From assembly GCA_937943605.1 (NCBI GenBank), contig CALEAW010000052.1, positions 15,695 through 79,694 of the forward strand: a DNA stretch of 64,000 nucleotides, in the 5' to 3' direction. The notes beneath the pieces are model-generated. The model saw only the letters and a list, made by a program, of their open reading frames with translations. It was not told where the DNA came from and ran no database searches. Source of the stretch: an uncultured Sutterella sp. (GTDB taxonomy: Bacteria; Pseudomonadota; Gammaproteobacteria; Burkholderiales; Burkholderiaceae_F). Every line of letters begins with the position of its first letter. The first letter of the stretch is position 1. The position numbers and the translations under genes were made by a program. Below are positions 1 through 8,393 of this stretch, piece by piece.

Positions 1-194
1 AAGTCCTGACGTGGCACTTTAAGGACATAACGCCCACCCATCATGGTGTTCATAGACGCTGTGGCATAAACGCCAGCCGGTGTAAAAGAGGCTTGCGCCC
101 CTGCATCTTGATAGAAGTCTTCTAGAAACCCAGCATGCGCATAAGAGGCAACGAGTAAAGCCGTCAAGAGCCCAGAAAACTTCTTTGTCGTCAT
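1..194 (-). CDS. traH: Conjugal transfer protein TraH, N-terminal part (cut by window edge)
   Basis: Only the first 64 codons are present; the gene continues off the left edge. The translation starts with a signal peptide (Lys-Lys, then a Leu/Ala-rich core ending Ala-His-Ala) and continues GFLEDFYQDAGA...SFTPAGVYATAS...MMGGRYVLKVPRQ. This matches the TraH amino-terminal pattern of a short acidic aromatic segment followed by a Gly/Tyr-rich stretch and a basic VP-R motif. TraH is a periplasmic/outer-membrane component of F-type pilus assembly that works with TraF, TraW, TraU and TrbC. Its place directly after traF fits the F-plasmid order. No good Shine-Dalgarno sequence is seen before the ATG. 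Confidence 0.75.
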   Translation of the reverse strand, partial: MTTKKFSGLLTALLVASYAHAGFLEDFYQDAGAQASFTPAGVYATASMNTMMGGRYVLKVPRQD

Positions 195-349
195 TAACGA
201 ATAGGGAAAAGTGTTGGTTTTTTTAATCATGAATGTCTAATGATTGATGGTTGAGTTGAGGGTCGGTCAAGCGCACGATTGACACTACGAGCGCCCTTAC
301 CATGCGATGACGAGCGAATAGTCAATCGAACTTTTTCGGTCTAGCAGCC

Positions 350-1501
350 TTACTTCATTGGCGTTGACTTCATGGACGACGCTTGAGGCAAGGTCATGTC
401 GGTCACTTGACCAGGCAACCCAGCGTTCACCGCACTCAAGAGGTCACTGTTTTTAAGTAGGAACGTAATTCGGCGCGAGAGCTCTTCACCACTCACCGCA
501 CCCGCTGCAACGAGCATCCCGTTGCGACCGGCCAACGCCCCTTTCAAAAGGGCAAAGTCAGGACGCGTTGCAACAGCTTCAGGAGTTGGTACAAGCACCA
601 CTGCAGGGAAGGTTTTGATGCCCCACAAGGCTGCACGACCGCCGTCAGGCAACACTTCGTCAAAGCCTTCAAAGCCCTTGAGGGTTTGACCGGAAGTCTT
701 GCCTTTAAGAGACACATCAATGGCCGTGGCCATCAGCGGCAAATGCCACGTACGGGCAAAAGCTCGAACGGGACCCGAGGCAATTTCGGTTAAAGGGTCT
801 CCTGGCTTACCAATAAAGATGAGACCTGCTTGACCATTCAAACTCTTTAGGCGCGCTGCCGTTTCTTCACGCTTTACGTCCGTAAGGGCAGCGGTCGCGA
901 AGTTGGCACTTGGGTGTGTCGTCGTAAAGTCAAACATGGGATTCATCAAGCGACCCAACTGCCAGGCTTGGGCAAAACGCGCTGACAACGCTAAGACATG
1001 CGCATTGATCGCTTGATAGGACGCCATGTTTTCAATCGTCGGATTCATAATCGCGACGTTCAAACGCTTTTGACGCTCTTCTTTAAGAGCTTCAACGGTC
1101 GTAAAGCGACTGAAGTCAAAGGGATCTTCTTTTGGCTTTTGATGATCTTGGGACTTCTGAGCGAGCTTGGCTTCAATGGGCGTTTCTTCGTCTAACTTCG
1201 CTTTGGCGCGGGCTTCACGTCGAATACGATCACGCGCCTGGCGTTCTTCTTCGGCCTTTTTGGCTGCTTCTTCACGGCCGTAATAGAGAAACGGACGATG
1301 GGGATCAGCCCACACGTCTTCTTCCCACCATGAGGTAGAAGGCTCGATGGACTTGGTTTGATGTGATTGAACGGGAACTTTAGTTGCGTCAGGCGCAGTG
1401 CTCGCTAACGCACCTTGCATCAGCGTGAGGCTAAGCGTCAGCACGAAGGGCCTTAATACGGGCCCAGTACGCACAAAAAAGGGTTTCATTAAAGATGTCA
1501 T
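350..1501 (-). CDS. traF: Type-F conjugative pilus assembly protein TraF
   Basis: A periplasmic protein with a thioredoxin-like carboxy-terminal half, as in F-plasmid TraF. After a signal peptide comes the typical W-W-E...PFLYYGREE segment, a charged coiled-coil region, then LNGQAGLIFIGKPGDPLTEIASGPVRAF and a C-terminal FPAVVLVPTPEA strand equivalent to the thioredoxin cis-Pro region. No CxxC pair is visible, so disulfide exchange is not expected. The open frame extends upstream to 1570, but the ATG at 1501 (or 1489) gives a normal signal peptide (K-P-F-F-V-R then a Leu-rich core ending ALAS); none of the three starts has a convincing ribosome site. It lies between traN and traH in the transfer operon. 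Confidence 0.85.
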   Translation of the reverse strand: MTSLMKPFFVRTGPVLRPFVLTLSLTLMQGALASTAPDATKVPVQSHQTKSIEPSTSWWEEDVWADPHRPFLYYGREEAAKKAEEERQARDRIRREARAKAKLDEETPIEAKLAQKSQDHQKPKEDPFDFSRFTTVEALKEERQKRLNVAIMNPTIENMASYQAINAHVLALSARFAQAWQLGRLMNPMFDFTTTHPSANFATAALTDVKREETAARLKSLNGQAGLIFIGKPGDPLTEIASGPVRAFARTWHLPLMATAIDVSLKGKTSGQTLKGFEGFDEVLPDGGRAALWGIKTFPAVVLVPTPEAVATRPDFALLKGALAGRNGMLVAAGAVSGEELSRRITFLLKNSDLLSAVNAGLPGQVTDMTLPQASSMKSTPMK

Positions 1502-1640
1502 GGTGATTGATGAATAAAAATGGGTTAAAAAGAAAAGAGGGGTCAACGTAAGCGCAGAACCAAAGCGCACGACTAACCGCTAGCGCGATCAACAAAAAGC
1601 TCAACCAAGGGCAAAACGGTCAATCAAACGCGATCAGTCC

Positions 1641-4352
1641 CTACAAAGGTTTGGCACTTTCGGTGATGGGACCACTATTACCCTCAGCCTTGGTCGGTTG
1701 ATCGGGTGAGGCCACGGACTGCTGTGCGCCTGGCACTGACGAGGTAATCCCGATTTCGCCCTTGATCATGGCTTCGACACGTTCTTTGGCGCGCGCCATC
1801 GCTTGTGTGGCTGTGATGCCACCTTTACCAGCCACTTCTTTGACGACGTCAGCGATGAATTCCGATAGGTCCATCTTTGTGAAGTCGAGCTTTTGCATTT
1901 CTTCGATCGTGAAGCCTCGGCTATCAGGCCTTAAGGCCGTCCCGAAGTCACGCCCTAATTGGGGTCGACCTTGTTCGTTGATGATTCGAGCGAGACGCGA
2001 ATTGAAGCAAACATGGTGTTCGGTGGTTTTGACGCACCCTAAACCCGCAACCTCTTTGTCACAGGTCGTGCCTACGAAATGGCAGAGTCGTTGCCCCTTG
2101 GCCATCGCGGTCTTTTGGTCACCCGCATCACAACTTTGGTAGCGGTCATAAAACTGCGCAGCGGTCGCGACTAAGAAGCCTCCTGGCGAAAATGAGAACG
2201 CCCATTGCCCACCCGAGTAGGTCGCAGTCGCACCCCAAAACGAAAAGGAGGGCGAGTAAGAAGCCGTGCCAGTTGACCCATAGAGATGCGTCAGTAACCC
2301 AGACGTCTCTTCACTCCACGAGAGGAGGTCATAGACGTAAGGGGATCCCGCCCACTTGATGAGTTCGACGCCCACACCGACCCCAAAGACCAAGAGCTGC
2401 CCAAAGCCCGCATTGGAGGTCGTTGGAATGGCATCTGCGCGGCAACAGGTCTCTGCCCCTTTACGGTCTTTGCAACTGGCGTTCTGACCTGAAAAGAACC
2501 GGTTATTCTGTACGTCCGCATAAGCGCCCAACTGTCGGCCAATTTCCATCTGTATGATTGCGTCAATAAAATCCTTATCGGGGTCACTGTCAGCCGGTCG
2601 ACAAACACCTTCAATACAGATTTGCCCGTCGCAAACTTCACCAATGACGCCAGAAGCCCCAGGCTTTGTGCACTGATAAACGCGCGTGGGTCGTAAACAC
2701 GTGGGCGCACTATCAGGACACGTTTCGCTAACGAGCTTGCAATCTTTGTTGCTGGCTAAGTCCGCACATTCGTCTTTGCCGGGCGCCTGACACACATAGG
2801 TTTCAGACCACGACCAACAGTCACGATATTCGGGCTTACCGTTCACAAAGCGAATGCCTGCACCTTGGGTACAGGTGCGACCAGTCTGCACGCAACCATT
2901 GGGGACGGCTGATTCGCGCCATAGGTCTTTTGCCGTTACCGACTTAAATGCCAACGCAGATGTCGCATGCAAGCCTTCGACACCACCCACTCGAAAAGCT
3001 TGATCGTCAAAAATCGTTGTTCGATTGCCTTCATGCCCCTCACGTCGTCCCACCGATTGGCTTTTCGCCACCGCTTGACGAATGAGGTCAGCCTGACGCT
3101 TTAGGGTCGATTGAAGCGACAAAGCGGTTGATGGCGAGCCATTGACGGGTACACATGTGGTCGCATCTTGGTAGTTCGAGACCGTCTCAGTACCAATCAA
3201 GGTGGCGGGTTTAGCCACTTCGGCCGATACAGAACTCTCACACACATAGGTCTGATGGCTCTTGAGGCACGTCCCGTTTGGACCCGGCACATCGCAAATG
3301 CGATCAGAAGTCGCTTTGCAGCGGCCTGCACCCGCAAGTTCAGTCAACGCTCCACACGTGTCACCCCCTGGCGCTCGACACTGATACGTGGATTGATAGG
3401 TCAAACAGGGCAACTTGCCCGTCGGATCTTTTTCGATACAAGTCGACGTCTGAAGCTTGCAATCAAACCCTTCTTTTTGGGCGTCCGCGGTCATGTCGCT
3501 ACAGGCCTTGTCGTCCACAATCGGGTCGCCGGGGACTTGGGTTTCGTCGTCGACTGAAATGTCTGGCCCAGTGATCGGTGTCTTTTTGCATAGATACGTT
3601 GCAGACCAACGGATACAGACCCCGTTTTCAGTGACTTCGCATTTGACGGGTTGCGTTTGTGTGCACCCCGCATCAATCAAGGTTTGGCACGACGTGGCGT
3701 TGTCGACCGACGGACACGAGACCGTCTTTTCAGTGACCCAACACGTAGGACTCGCCGTCACCGTATGATCAGGCCAATTGGTGATCGGCACTTCACGCGG
3801 CGTACTATCAACGCAACGTTCAGCCGTAATTCGGCAGCCTGGTCCCAACGCGCCTTCAGTCTTGTCGCTATAACTAATTGACACCTTGGGCTCATGCACC
3901 GTGACACCAGCGCCCGTTGGGTAGATGTCACAAAGCAACTGCGTTTCGGTCTCTAGGCAATGCGTGCCATCCATTTGCTTACATGCGTTGGTTAGCAGCG
4001 TGCAGCCACGAATATCTGTGGCTTCTTTCATGCCGCTCGCCTTTAAACCGACCGACACATTCGCTGCGCCAGTTGGGGTACAACGATTTGCCTCTGGATG
4101 CGGAATCCAACAATTAAATTTGTTTTCGTAACGCACGCAGCGACCGTCTTGATATTCAACACACTTGCGGCCTTTACGCTTACATTCGTACTTAGGATTC
4201 CCTTTGGGGGCGCTTTCTATGGGTTTTGCATCAGCCACCAGTTCAATCGTCGGATTGGCTACCGTGTTGCAAGGCCACATCGCGAGCCCAATGGAGAACC
4301 CCAAACTTAGACGCAAAGCGACCGTCAGGCACCTATACACATACATCGTCAT
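1641..4352 (-). CDS. traN: Mating-pair stabilisation protein TraN (cysteine-rich)
   Basis: A large exported protein with a signal peptide and many cysteines arranged in repeated modules of about 60-80 residues (for example YECKRKGRKCVEYQDGRC and CVQTGRTCTQG), which is the hallmark of TraN. TraN sits in the outer membrane and recognises surface structures of the recipient cell, stabilising mating pairs. The carboxy-terminal part (from about residue 630) contains the less repetitive IQMEIGRQLGAYADVQNNRFFSG region and a glycine/serine-rich stretch that is probably surface exposed. The ATG is preceded by AGGAG six bases upstream. It follows a second TraN-like gene by nine bases; together the two ORFs resemble one longer TraN, but each has its own signal peptide. 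Confidence 0.85.
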   Translation of the reverse strand: MTMYVYRCLTVALRLSLGFSIGLAMWPCNTVANPTIELVADAKPIESAPKGNPKYECKRKGRKCVEYQDGRCVRYENKFNCWIPHPEANRCTPTGAANVSVGLKASGMKEATDIRGCTLLTNACKQMDGTHCLETETQLLCDIYPTGAGVTVHEPKVSISYSDKTEGALGPGCRITAERCVDSTPREVPITNWPDHTVTASPTCWVTEKTVSCPSVDNATSCQTLIDAGCTQTQPVKCEVTENGVCIRWSATYLCKKTPITGPDISVDDETQVPGDPIVDDKACSDMTADAQKEGFDCKLQTSTCIEKDPTGKLPCLTYQSTYQCRAPGGDTCGALTELAGAGRCKATSDRICDVPGPNGTCLKSHQTYVCESSVSAEVAKPATLIGTETVSNYQDATTCVPVNGSPSTALSLQSTLKRQADLIRQAVAKSQSVGRREGHEGNRTTIFDDQAFRVGGVEGLHATSALAFKSVTAKDLWRESAVPNGCVQTGRTCTQGAGIRFVNGKPEYRDCWSWSETYVCQAPGKDECADLASNKDCKLVSETCPDSAPTCLRPTRVYQCTKPGASGVIGEVCDGQICIEGVCRPADSDPDKDFIDAIIQMEIGRQLGAYADVQNNRFFSGQNASCKDRKGAETCCRADAIPTTSNAGFGQLLVFGVGVGVELIKWAGSPYVYDLLSWSEETSGLLTHLYGSTGTASYSPSFSFWGATATYSGGQWAFSFSPGGFLVATAAQFYDRYQSCDAGDQKTAMAKGQRLCHFVGTTCDKEVAGLGCVKTTEHHVCFNSRLARIINEQGRPQLGRDFGTALRPDSRGFTIEEMQKLDFTKMDLSEFIADVVKEVAGKGGITATQAMARAKERVEAMIKGEIGITSSVPGAQQSVASPDQPTKAEGNSGPITESAKPL

Positions 4353-4361
4353 GGTTCGCTC

Positions 4362-5612
4362 CTACGGTCTAAAGTCACCGCAATGGTCTTCCCAATGGCC
4401 TTGGTCTTCGACGTTTTCATTCACGTAATTAACCTTGCCGCTGAGCGTCCCTTGTAAGTGCGTCAAAAGATGGATACGAGCGTCCACAGTCGCCACGCAA
4501 CCGTCCCCAGAACACTCCTCACGCAAAAAGCGAATCGAGGCGTGGCATTGTGGGTTGACCTTGTTCGTGATCGACCCCGAGACCGACCCCATGGGCAATT
4601 GGATAGCCGGATAGCCATTTAATTCAAAGGTCAATTGATGCGTGTCACCACACTTATAGGTCACGGTCATTTGGTCACCGTACTCGCAAAGGTCGTACTC
4701 AAGCCCAAGCCCACCCTTAATCACGACCGATTGGGTGGTGCCAGGCTTACAACTTGATTGGGAGGTCTGCACGAAAATCTCATTACAAACCACGGTCTGC
4801 ATGCTCCCTTGAGGAGCAAGACAGGTGGCCGGAAAAGTGGCTTTGGCCGTCGCTTCTTTGATCGTTTTAATTACACCGTCGCCAGTCATGGTTTCCGTCC
4901 CAAAGAAACAGCGCTCTGTATAGTCGGTTGTAGAAGTTGACCCCGTCACGGGGCTCAAACACGTGCGCGATTCATTGCGTTCACTACCCGTTCCACAAGA
5001 AAAGTGGTTGGCAGTCACGCGATTGATTTCTTCAACGCCAACTTGACAGGCAATGTCTTCAAACCAACCGTTGGCGCGACACGTCTCGGTCGTGACGATG
5101 GGTTTTGAGCCAACGATGACGGGCTTACAGCCAGTTGTTCCGTTATCAGGCCATTCAACGGGTTGATTCACGATTTCATCGCGTCCCGCTAAAATGTCGT
5201 CCCCAATCGGGGGACGCTTATCAAAGGGTTCACCCATGATTTGAATGGCACGACACGTGGGGTCGGTCTTCTCTTTACAGGCAATGACATTTGATTGAGC
5301 AGGCCTAAAGACCTCACCAAAGCCCCCGTTATAAGCGCCTTTTTCATGATCAAGCCCTTCGGTTGATGCATTACCGATGCTTCCCAAGACGGGACCCGGA
5401 TCACGCACGGCGTTATTGACGATCCCGTTAATATCAGGTAACGGCGTTTTCATCGCGTCTTTGACCGCTTCTTGAGGTGTGACGGCGTAACTAAGGCTAG
5501 CCATTTGACTGAATATCACCGCCACTAAAGCGCTGATTACTACCCCTAACGGGCGTCTAATGCTGTCTAAAGCCAAGACGTGCGAATGATTAAAAAGATT
5601 GGGCACCATCAT
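4362..5612 (-). CDS. Second TraN-like cysteine-rich secreted protein
   Basis: An exported protein (hydrophobic leader followed by SYAVTPQEA) whose first third, PVLGSIGNASTEGL...FRPAQSNVIACKEKTDPTCRAIQI, resembles the amino-terminal region of long TraN proteins, followed by a cysteine-rich beta-type domain ending in a charged His/Asp/Cys tail. It lies immediately upstream of traN and overlaps the trbC stop codon in an ATGA arrangement; I therefore prefer the ATG at 5612 over the upstream start at 5636. It may represent the N-terminal half of TraN that became an independent polypeptide, or an adhesin-like partner. The similarity to TraN is by eye and only moderate. Confidence 0.6.
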   Translation of the reverse strand: MMVPNLFNHSHVLALDSIRRPLGVVISALVAVIFSQMASLSYAVTPQEAVKDAMKTPLPDINGIVNNAVRDPGPVLGSIGNASTEGLDHEKGAYNGGFGEVFRPAQSNVIACKEKTDPTCRAIQIMGEPFDKRPPIGDDILAGRDEIVNQPVEWPDNGTTGCKPVIVGSKPIVTTETCRANGWFEDIACQVGVEEINRVTANHFSCGTGSERNESRTCLSPVTGSTSTTDYTERCFFGTETMTGDGVIKTIKEATAKATFPATCLAPQGSMQTVVCNEIFVQTSQSSCKPGTTQSVVIKGGLGLEYDLCEYGDQMTVTYKCGDTHQLTFELNGYPAIQLPMGSVSGSITNKVNPQCHASIRFLREECSGDGCVATVDARIHLLTHLQGTLSGKVNYVNENVEDQGHWEDHCGDFRP

Positions 5613-6412
5613 TCGATCCCTGCAGCTTTGGCACACATCATCAAGTCCGCAAAGCGCGGGTCGTTTTCTAACGCTTCAATCAGCGGCGCTAATTTCGTCG
5701 TGATCTCACGATTCGTATCACGTTGATTGACTAAGACGCTCATTGCTTCGACTAACGAAGCTGACCCTTGCACGACCAAATCGCTTTCGCCAAAGCCCGT
5801 GAGTTTCACGATGGGTAAACGGGGGGCACGGTCAACACTCAAATCGCCCGTATGATTGGCGGTCAACTCTGCCCACATCAGTCGAAAGGCTGTGGGGTCA
5901 ATGGCGACGGGGATTTTTTCATTCAAAAAGGGCGACAAGAAGGTATTAAAAACCTGAGGGTTAATCACCTCTAAGCCGTCCTTATTTTTAGTAACGGGCA
6001 TGCCAGCTAAAAGCACCGCGGGTTCAATCACGGCCTTAAAGCGCTTCAATTCAACGATAAGTCGCTCTGTGGTTTGGGGATCCATATGGGTGGACGTATA
6101 AACCATCACTTGGAGTTTTTTAGGCCCTTCGGTTTGGGTGTCAAACGCTTCACGTCGTTGTCGACGTGTAGTGCTGTGACGTTGGCTAGCGTTTTCAGAG
6201 GATGACCCATTAACACTCAAGGGCGACACCACTTGCGCGATCGGTGCGCTCACGCGCGGCAATTCATGCGTAGGGGTAGAGGGGTTAGAGGTCGAGGTTG
6301 TGGCGAGCGCATCCTGCATGGCAGCAAAACCCAAGGCCACCAAGAAAAAAGATCGCAACCCCAAACGATGCAAATGAATAGCTTCAAAAGGAGACTTCAA
6401 AACCGTAAACAT
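5609..6412 (-). CDS. trbC: Type-F pilin assembly protein TrbC
   Basis: Periplasmic component of F-type conjugation that helps assemble pilin with TraW; in F and related plasmids it is encoded between traU and traN, as here. A signal peptide (Leu-rich core ending QDALA) is followed by a low-complexity Ser/Thr linker and a conserved domain beginning KLQVMVYTSTHMDPQTTERL, with predicted alpha/beta structure like other TrbC_Ftype proteins. The reading frame is open to 6457, but the ATG at 6412 gives a compact signal peptide (MFTVLKSPF...). The stop overlaps the next start by four bases, implying translational coupling. Confidence 0.75.
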   Translation of the reverse strand: MFTVLKSPFEAIHLHRLGLRSFFLVALGFAAMQDALATTSTSNPSTPTHELPRVSAPIAQVVSPLSVNGSSSENASQRHSTTRRQRREAFDTQTEGPKKLQVMVYTSTHMDPQTTERLIVELKRFKAVIEPAVLLAGMPVTKNKDGLEVINPQVFNTFLSPFLNEKIPVAIDPTAFRLMWAELTANHTGDLSVDRAPRLPIVKLTGFGESDLVVQGSASLVEAMSVLVNQRDTNREITTKLAPLIEALENDPRFADLMMCAKAAGIE

Positions 6413-6467
6413 GACTGATGAATGACAAAAACAAAAAGTTCTGGACATGGGACGCAAATCAGTCCCG

Positions 6468-7274
6468 TTATTTCGACAAACCTAGTTCAGCGGGCATCGC
6501 GTCTAAAGGCGCCCCTTCAACGTCTAAGGCTGGCACCCAGGTCACAATGTCTGAGGGCGTGAGTTTCACGACAGCCGGCCAATGGGTTACGCCCAAACGT
6601 CGCGTTAAGACAGACCCTTGATCCGCCCAGACGCGGGTATCCAATAGCGTCATGGCACGCTTCACGCTTCCGCCCGTGACAACGGGTCTCATGGCACCAG
6701 GTATCGCTGCAACCGATTCACTTCTTAGCAGCGCTTTAACGAACCGCCTTTGTGCGTCATTACGTTCGTCAAAAAGCACATACCACCGCGCGAGGTTCTC
6801 AAATGCCCCTTTCGGGAACGCTTTATTAAATCCATCTTGCGTAATGCCGGTTGGTTTCACGGTCATGTAGCTCGTGGTTGCCATCGGGCGCGCTAACGGA
6901 AAAGCGGGTTCTTCGGCCCACTGTATTAACCTTTGTTGCTGTGCTTTTAATTGCGCTTCCCAAAGGCCCGAATCAATCGCATGCTTTGCGTTACGGCGCA
7001 TGACGTCGTCTAATGGCTCATCGGGTTCAATCCAATGTGGGTGGTTGGGTGTCAAGAGGACGATCGACGCCTCGTGCTCTTTGGTGGTGTTTTGGTCAAC
7101 ATCCAAAGGGCATTGCGCATGGGCAACCGTAGACGAAAGTGTCGTAAAGAGCATCATGCCGACTAACCCAATGCCGCCTAGCGCGATGAACACACAAGCG
7201 GTTTTGAAGTGACCTTTGCGTGGGTATGCCAACGGTTGTTGATTCATGAATGTTTGTTTCATGTTGTCTTCCAT
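6468..7274 (-). CDS. traW: Type-F conjugative transfer protein TraW
   Basis: Periplasmic pilus-assembly protein. The carboxy-terminal half carries the TraW signature: RWYVLFDERNDAQRRFVKAL, a strand ending VTGGSVKRAM, then VLTRRLGVTHWPAVVKL, matching the F TraW pattern of an aspartate-rich turn, a basic helix and R-R-x-G-x-x-x-x-P-A. The amino terminus has a single hydrophobic segment with a probable cleavage site after AHA. AAGGA lies eight bases before the ATG at 7274; a second in-frame ATG lies at 7262. It follows traU by nine bases. Confidence 0.85.
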   Translation of the reverse strand: MEDNMKQTFMNQQPLAYPRKGHFKTACVFIALGGIGLVGMMLFTTLSSTVAHAQCPLDVDQNTTKEHEASIVLLTPNHPHWIEPDEPLDDVMRRNAKHAIDSGLWEAQLKAQQQRLIQWAEEPAFPLARPMATTSYMTVKPTGITQDGFNKAFPKGAFENLARWYVLFDERNDAQRRFVKALLRSESVAAIPGAMRPVVTGGSVKRAMTLLDTRVWADQGSVLTRRLGVTHWPAVVKLTPSDIVTWVPALDVEGAPLDAMPAELGLSK

Positions 7275-7283
7275 CAGATGTCC

Positions 7284-8393
7284 TTATTTACCTTGCCAAG
7301 GGGCTTTCGTTGAACAGCAATCACGGCGACGCCAAAGCAATACGCCACCGTCTTCGCCGCCCGGTGAATAGGCGCGACCTGACCCCGTTAAGGCGGTCGT
7401 GCGGCCTAAGGGATGGCAACACGTGCTGTCTTTAGACTGGTCGCCACGGGTCGGATAAACGATTTGCGTTCGCCAAACGTCTTTACGCATCAAGGGTTCA
7501 TAAAAGCCGCCGCAAAGGCCTTCTTTGCCGTGGGCACCTAGAAGCAAGCCTTCACGCGCCATCTTCATTGCAAAGCGGTGCGCCATCAGTTCCCAAACGG
7601 CCACGTGGTTCGTCAAAGAGGCCGTCCAGCCCGTCAATGGATAGACGTTCCCTTGACACCCAGAACACCAATACAACTCGTTATTGGGTAACCCCGTTGA
7701 GGCCGATAAGCAGTCAGCGGCACACGCACCTTGGGCTATTGGGTTTGCAAAAAGGGCAGTGTCGGGCGCAAGCAAAAAGCTCGCGAGGTTGTCATCCCAC
7801 AAGGGGTCAAGTTCTGAGAGGTAGGCCAAATCCCACGCGGCTTGATCAAGGCACGACGAATCCAAAAGGACTTCAAGTAAGAACATCCAAGGGGTCTGGT
7901 ACCAATGCACTTGACGAAAGTCCGTGTGGCGTCTCATCGAGCCGTCGCCCGTTTTGCTCGACACTTTGATGTGGTCTGAGATTCGAAGCCCCATGTCCCC
8001 TAAGGTGGCGCCACCCATCGTGGGTAAGCACCCGGCATGGCGAACGACTTCTGCAGTACGCAAGGGTTCCCAAAAGCTCATCGTGACACCTGCGCGCATC
8101 GTGACGCCTTTACCACAAAAACAAACGGGATTGATCCCTGTATCAGGGTTGGGTAAAGCCCCTTTGCCACCTAACGGGATCTTTCCGCCAATTTCGATCG
8201 GGAAAACACACGACCAACAGACGTCCGTGACCGGATTCATCACCTTACCGCGGCAAGTCCCTGATTCGGAGGCGTCAACGGTCGACGTCTCCGTCACAAT
8301 CAATCCAATCAACACCATGCCAACGAGCGTGCGAGCGAAGGGCTTGGGGTTTTTGCTCGGCAAACTCAAAATGCGTTTCGTCAAACCACTCAT
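7284..8393 (-). CDS. traU: Conjugative transfer protein TraU
   Basis: Periplasmic, cysteine-rich TraU needed for DNA transfer by F-type systems. The mature protein starts with the highly recognisable CRGKVMNPVTDVCWSCVFPI and PVCFCGKGVTMRAGVTMSFWEP blocks and retains numerous paired cysteines (CCHP near the C terminus), consistent with disulfide-stabilised folding. It is of usual length (about 330-370 residues). Its ATG overlaps the stop codon of the preceding 466-codon gene by four bases, so it is translationally coupled to that gene. Confidence 0.95.
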   Translation of the reverse strand: MSGLTKRILSLPSKNPKPFARTLVGMVLIGLIVTETSTVDASESGTCRGKVMNPVTDVCWSCVFPIEIGGKIPLGGKGALPNPDTGINPVCFCGKGVTMRAGVTMSFWEPLRTAEVVRHAGCLPTMGGATLGDMGLRISDHIKVSSKTGDGSMRRHTDFRQVHWYQTPWMFLLEVLLDSSCLDQAAWDLAYLSELDPLWDDNLASFLLAPDTALFANPIAQGACAADCLSASTGLPNNELYWCSGCQGNVYPLTGWTASLTNHVAVWELMAHRFAMKMAREGLLLGAHGKEGLCGGFYEPLMRKDVWRTQIVYPTRGDQSKDSTCCHPLGRTTALTGSGRAYSPGGEDGGVLLWRRRDCCSTKAPWQGK

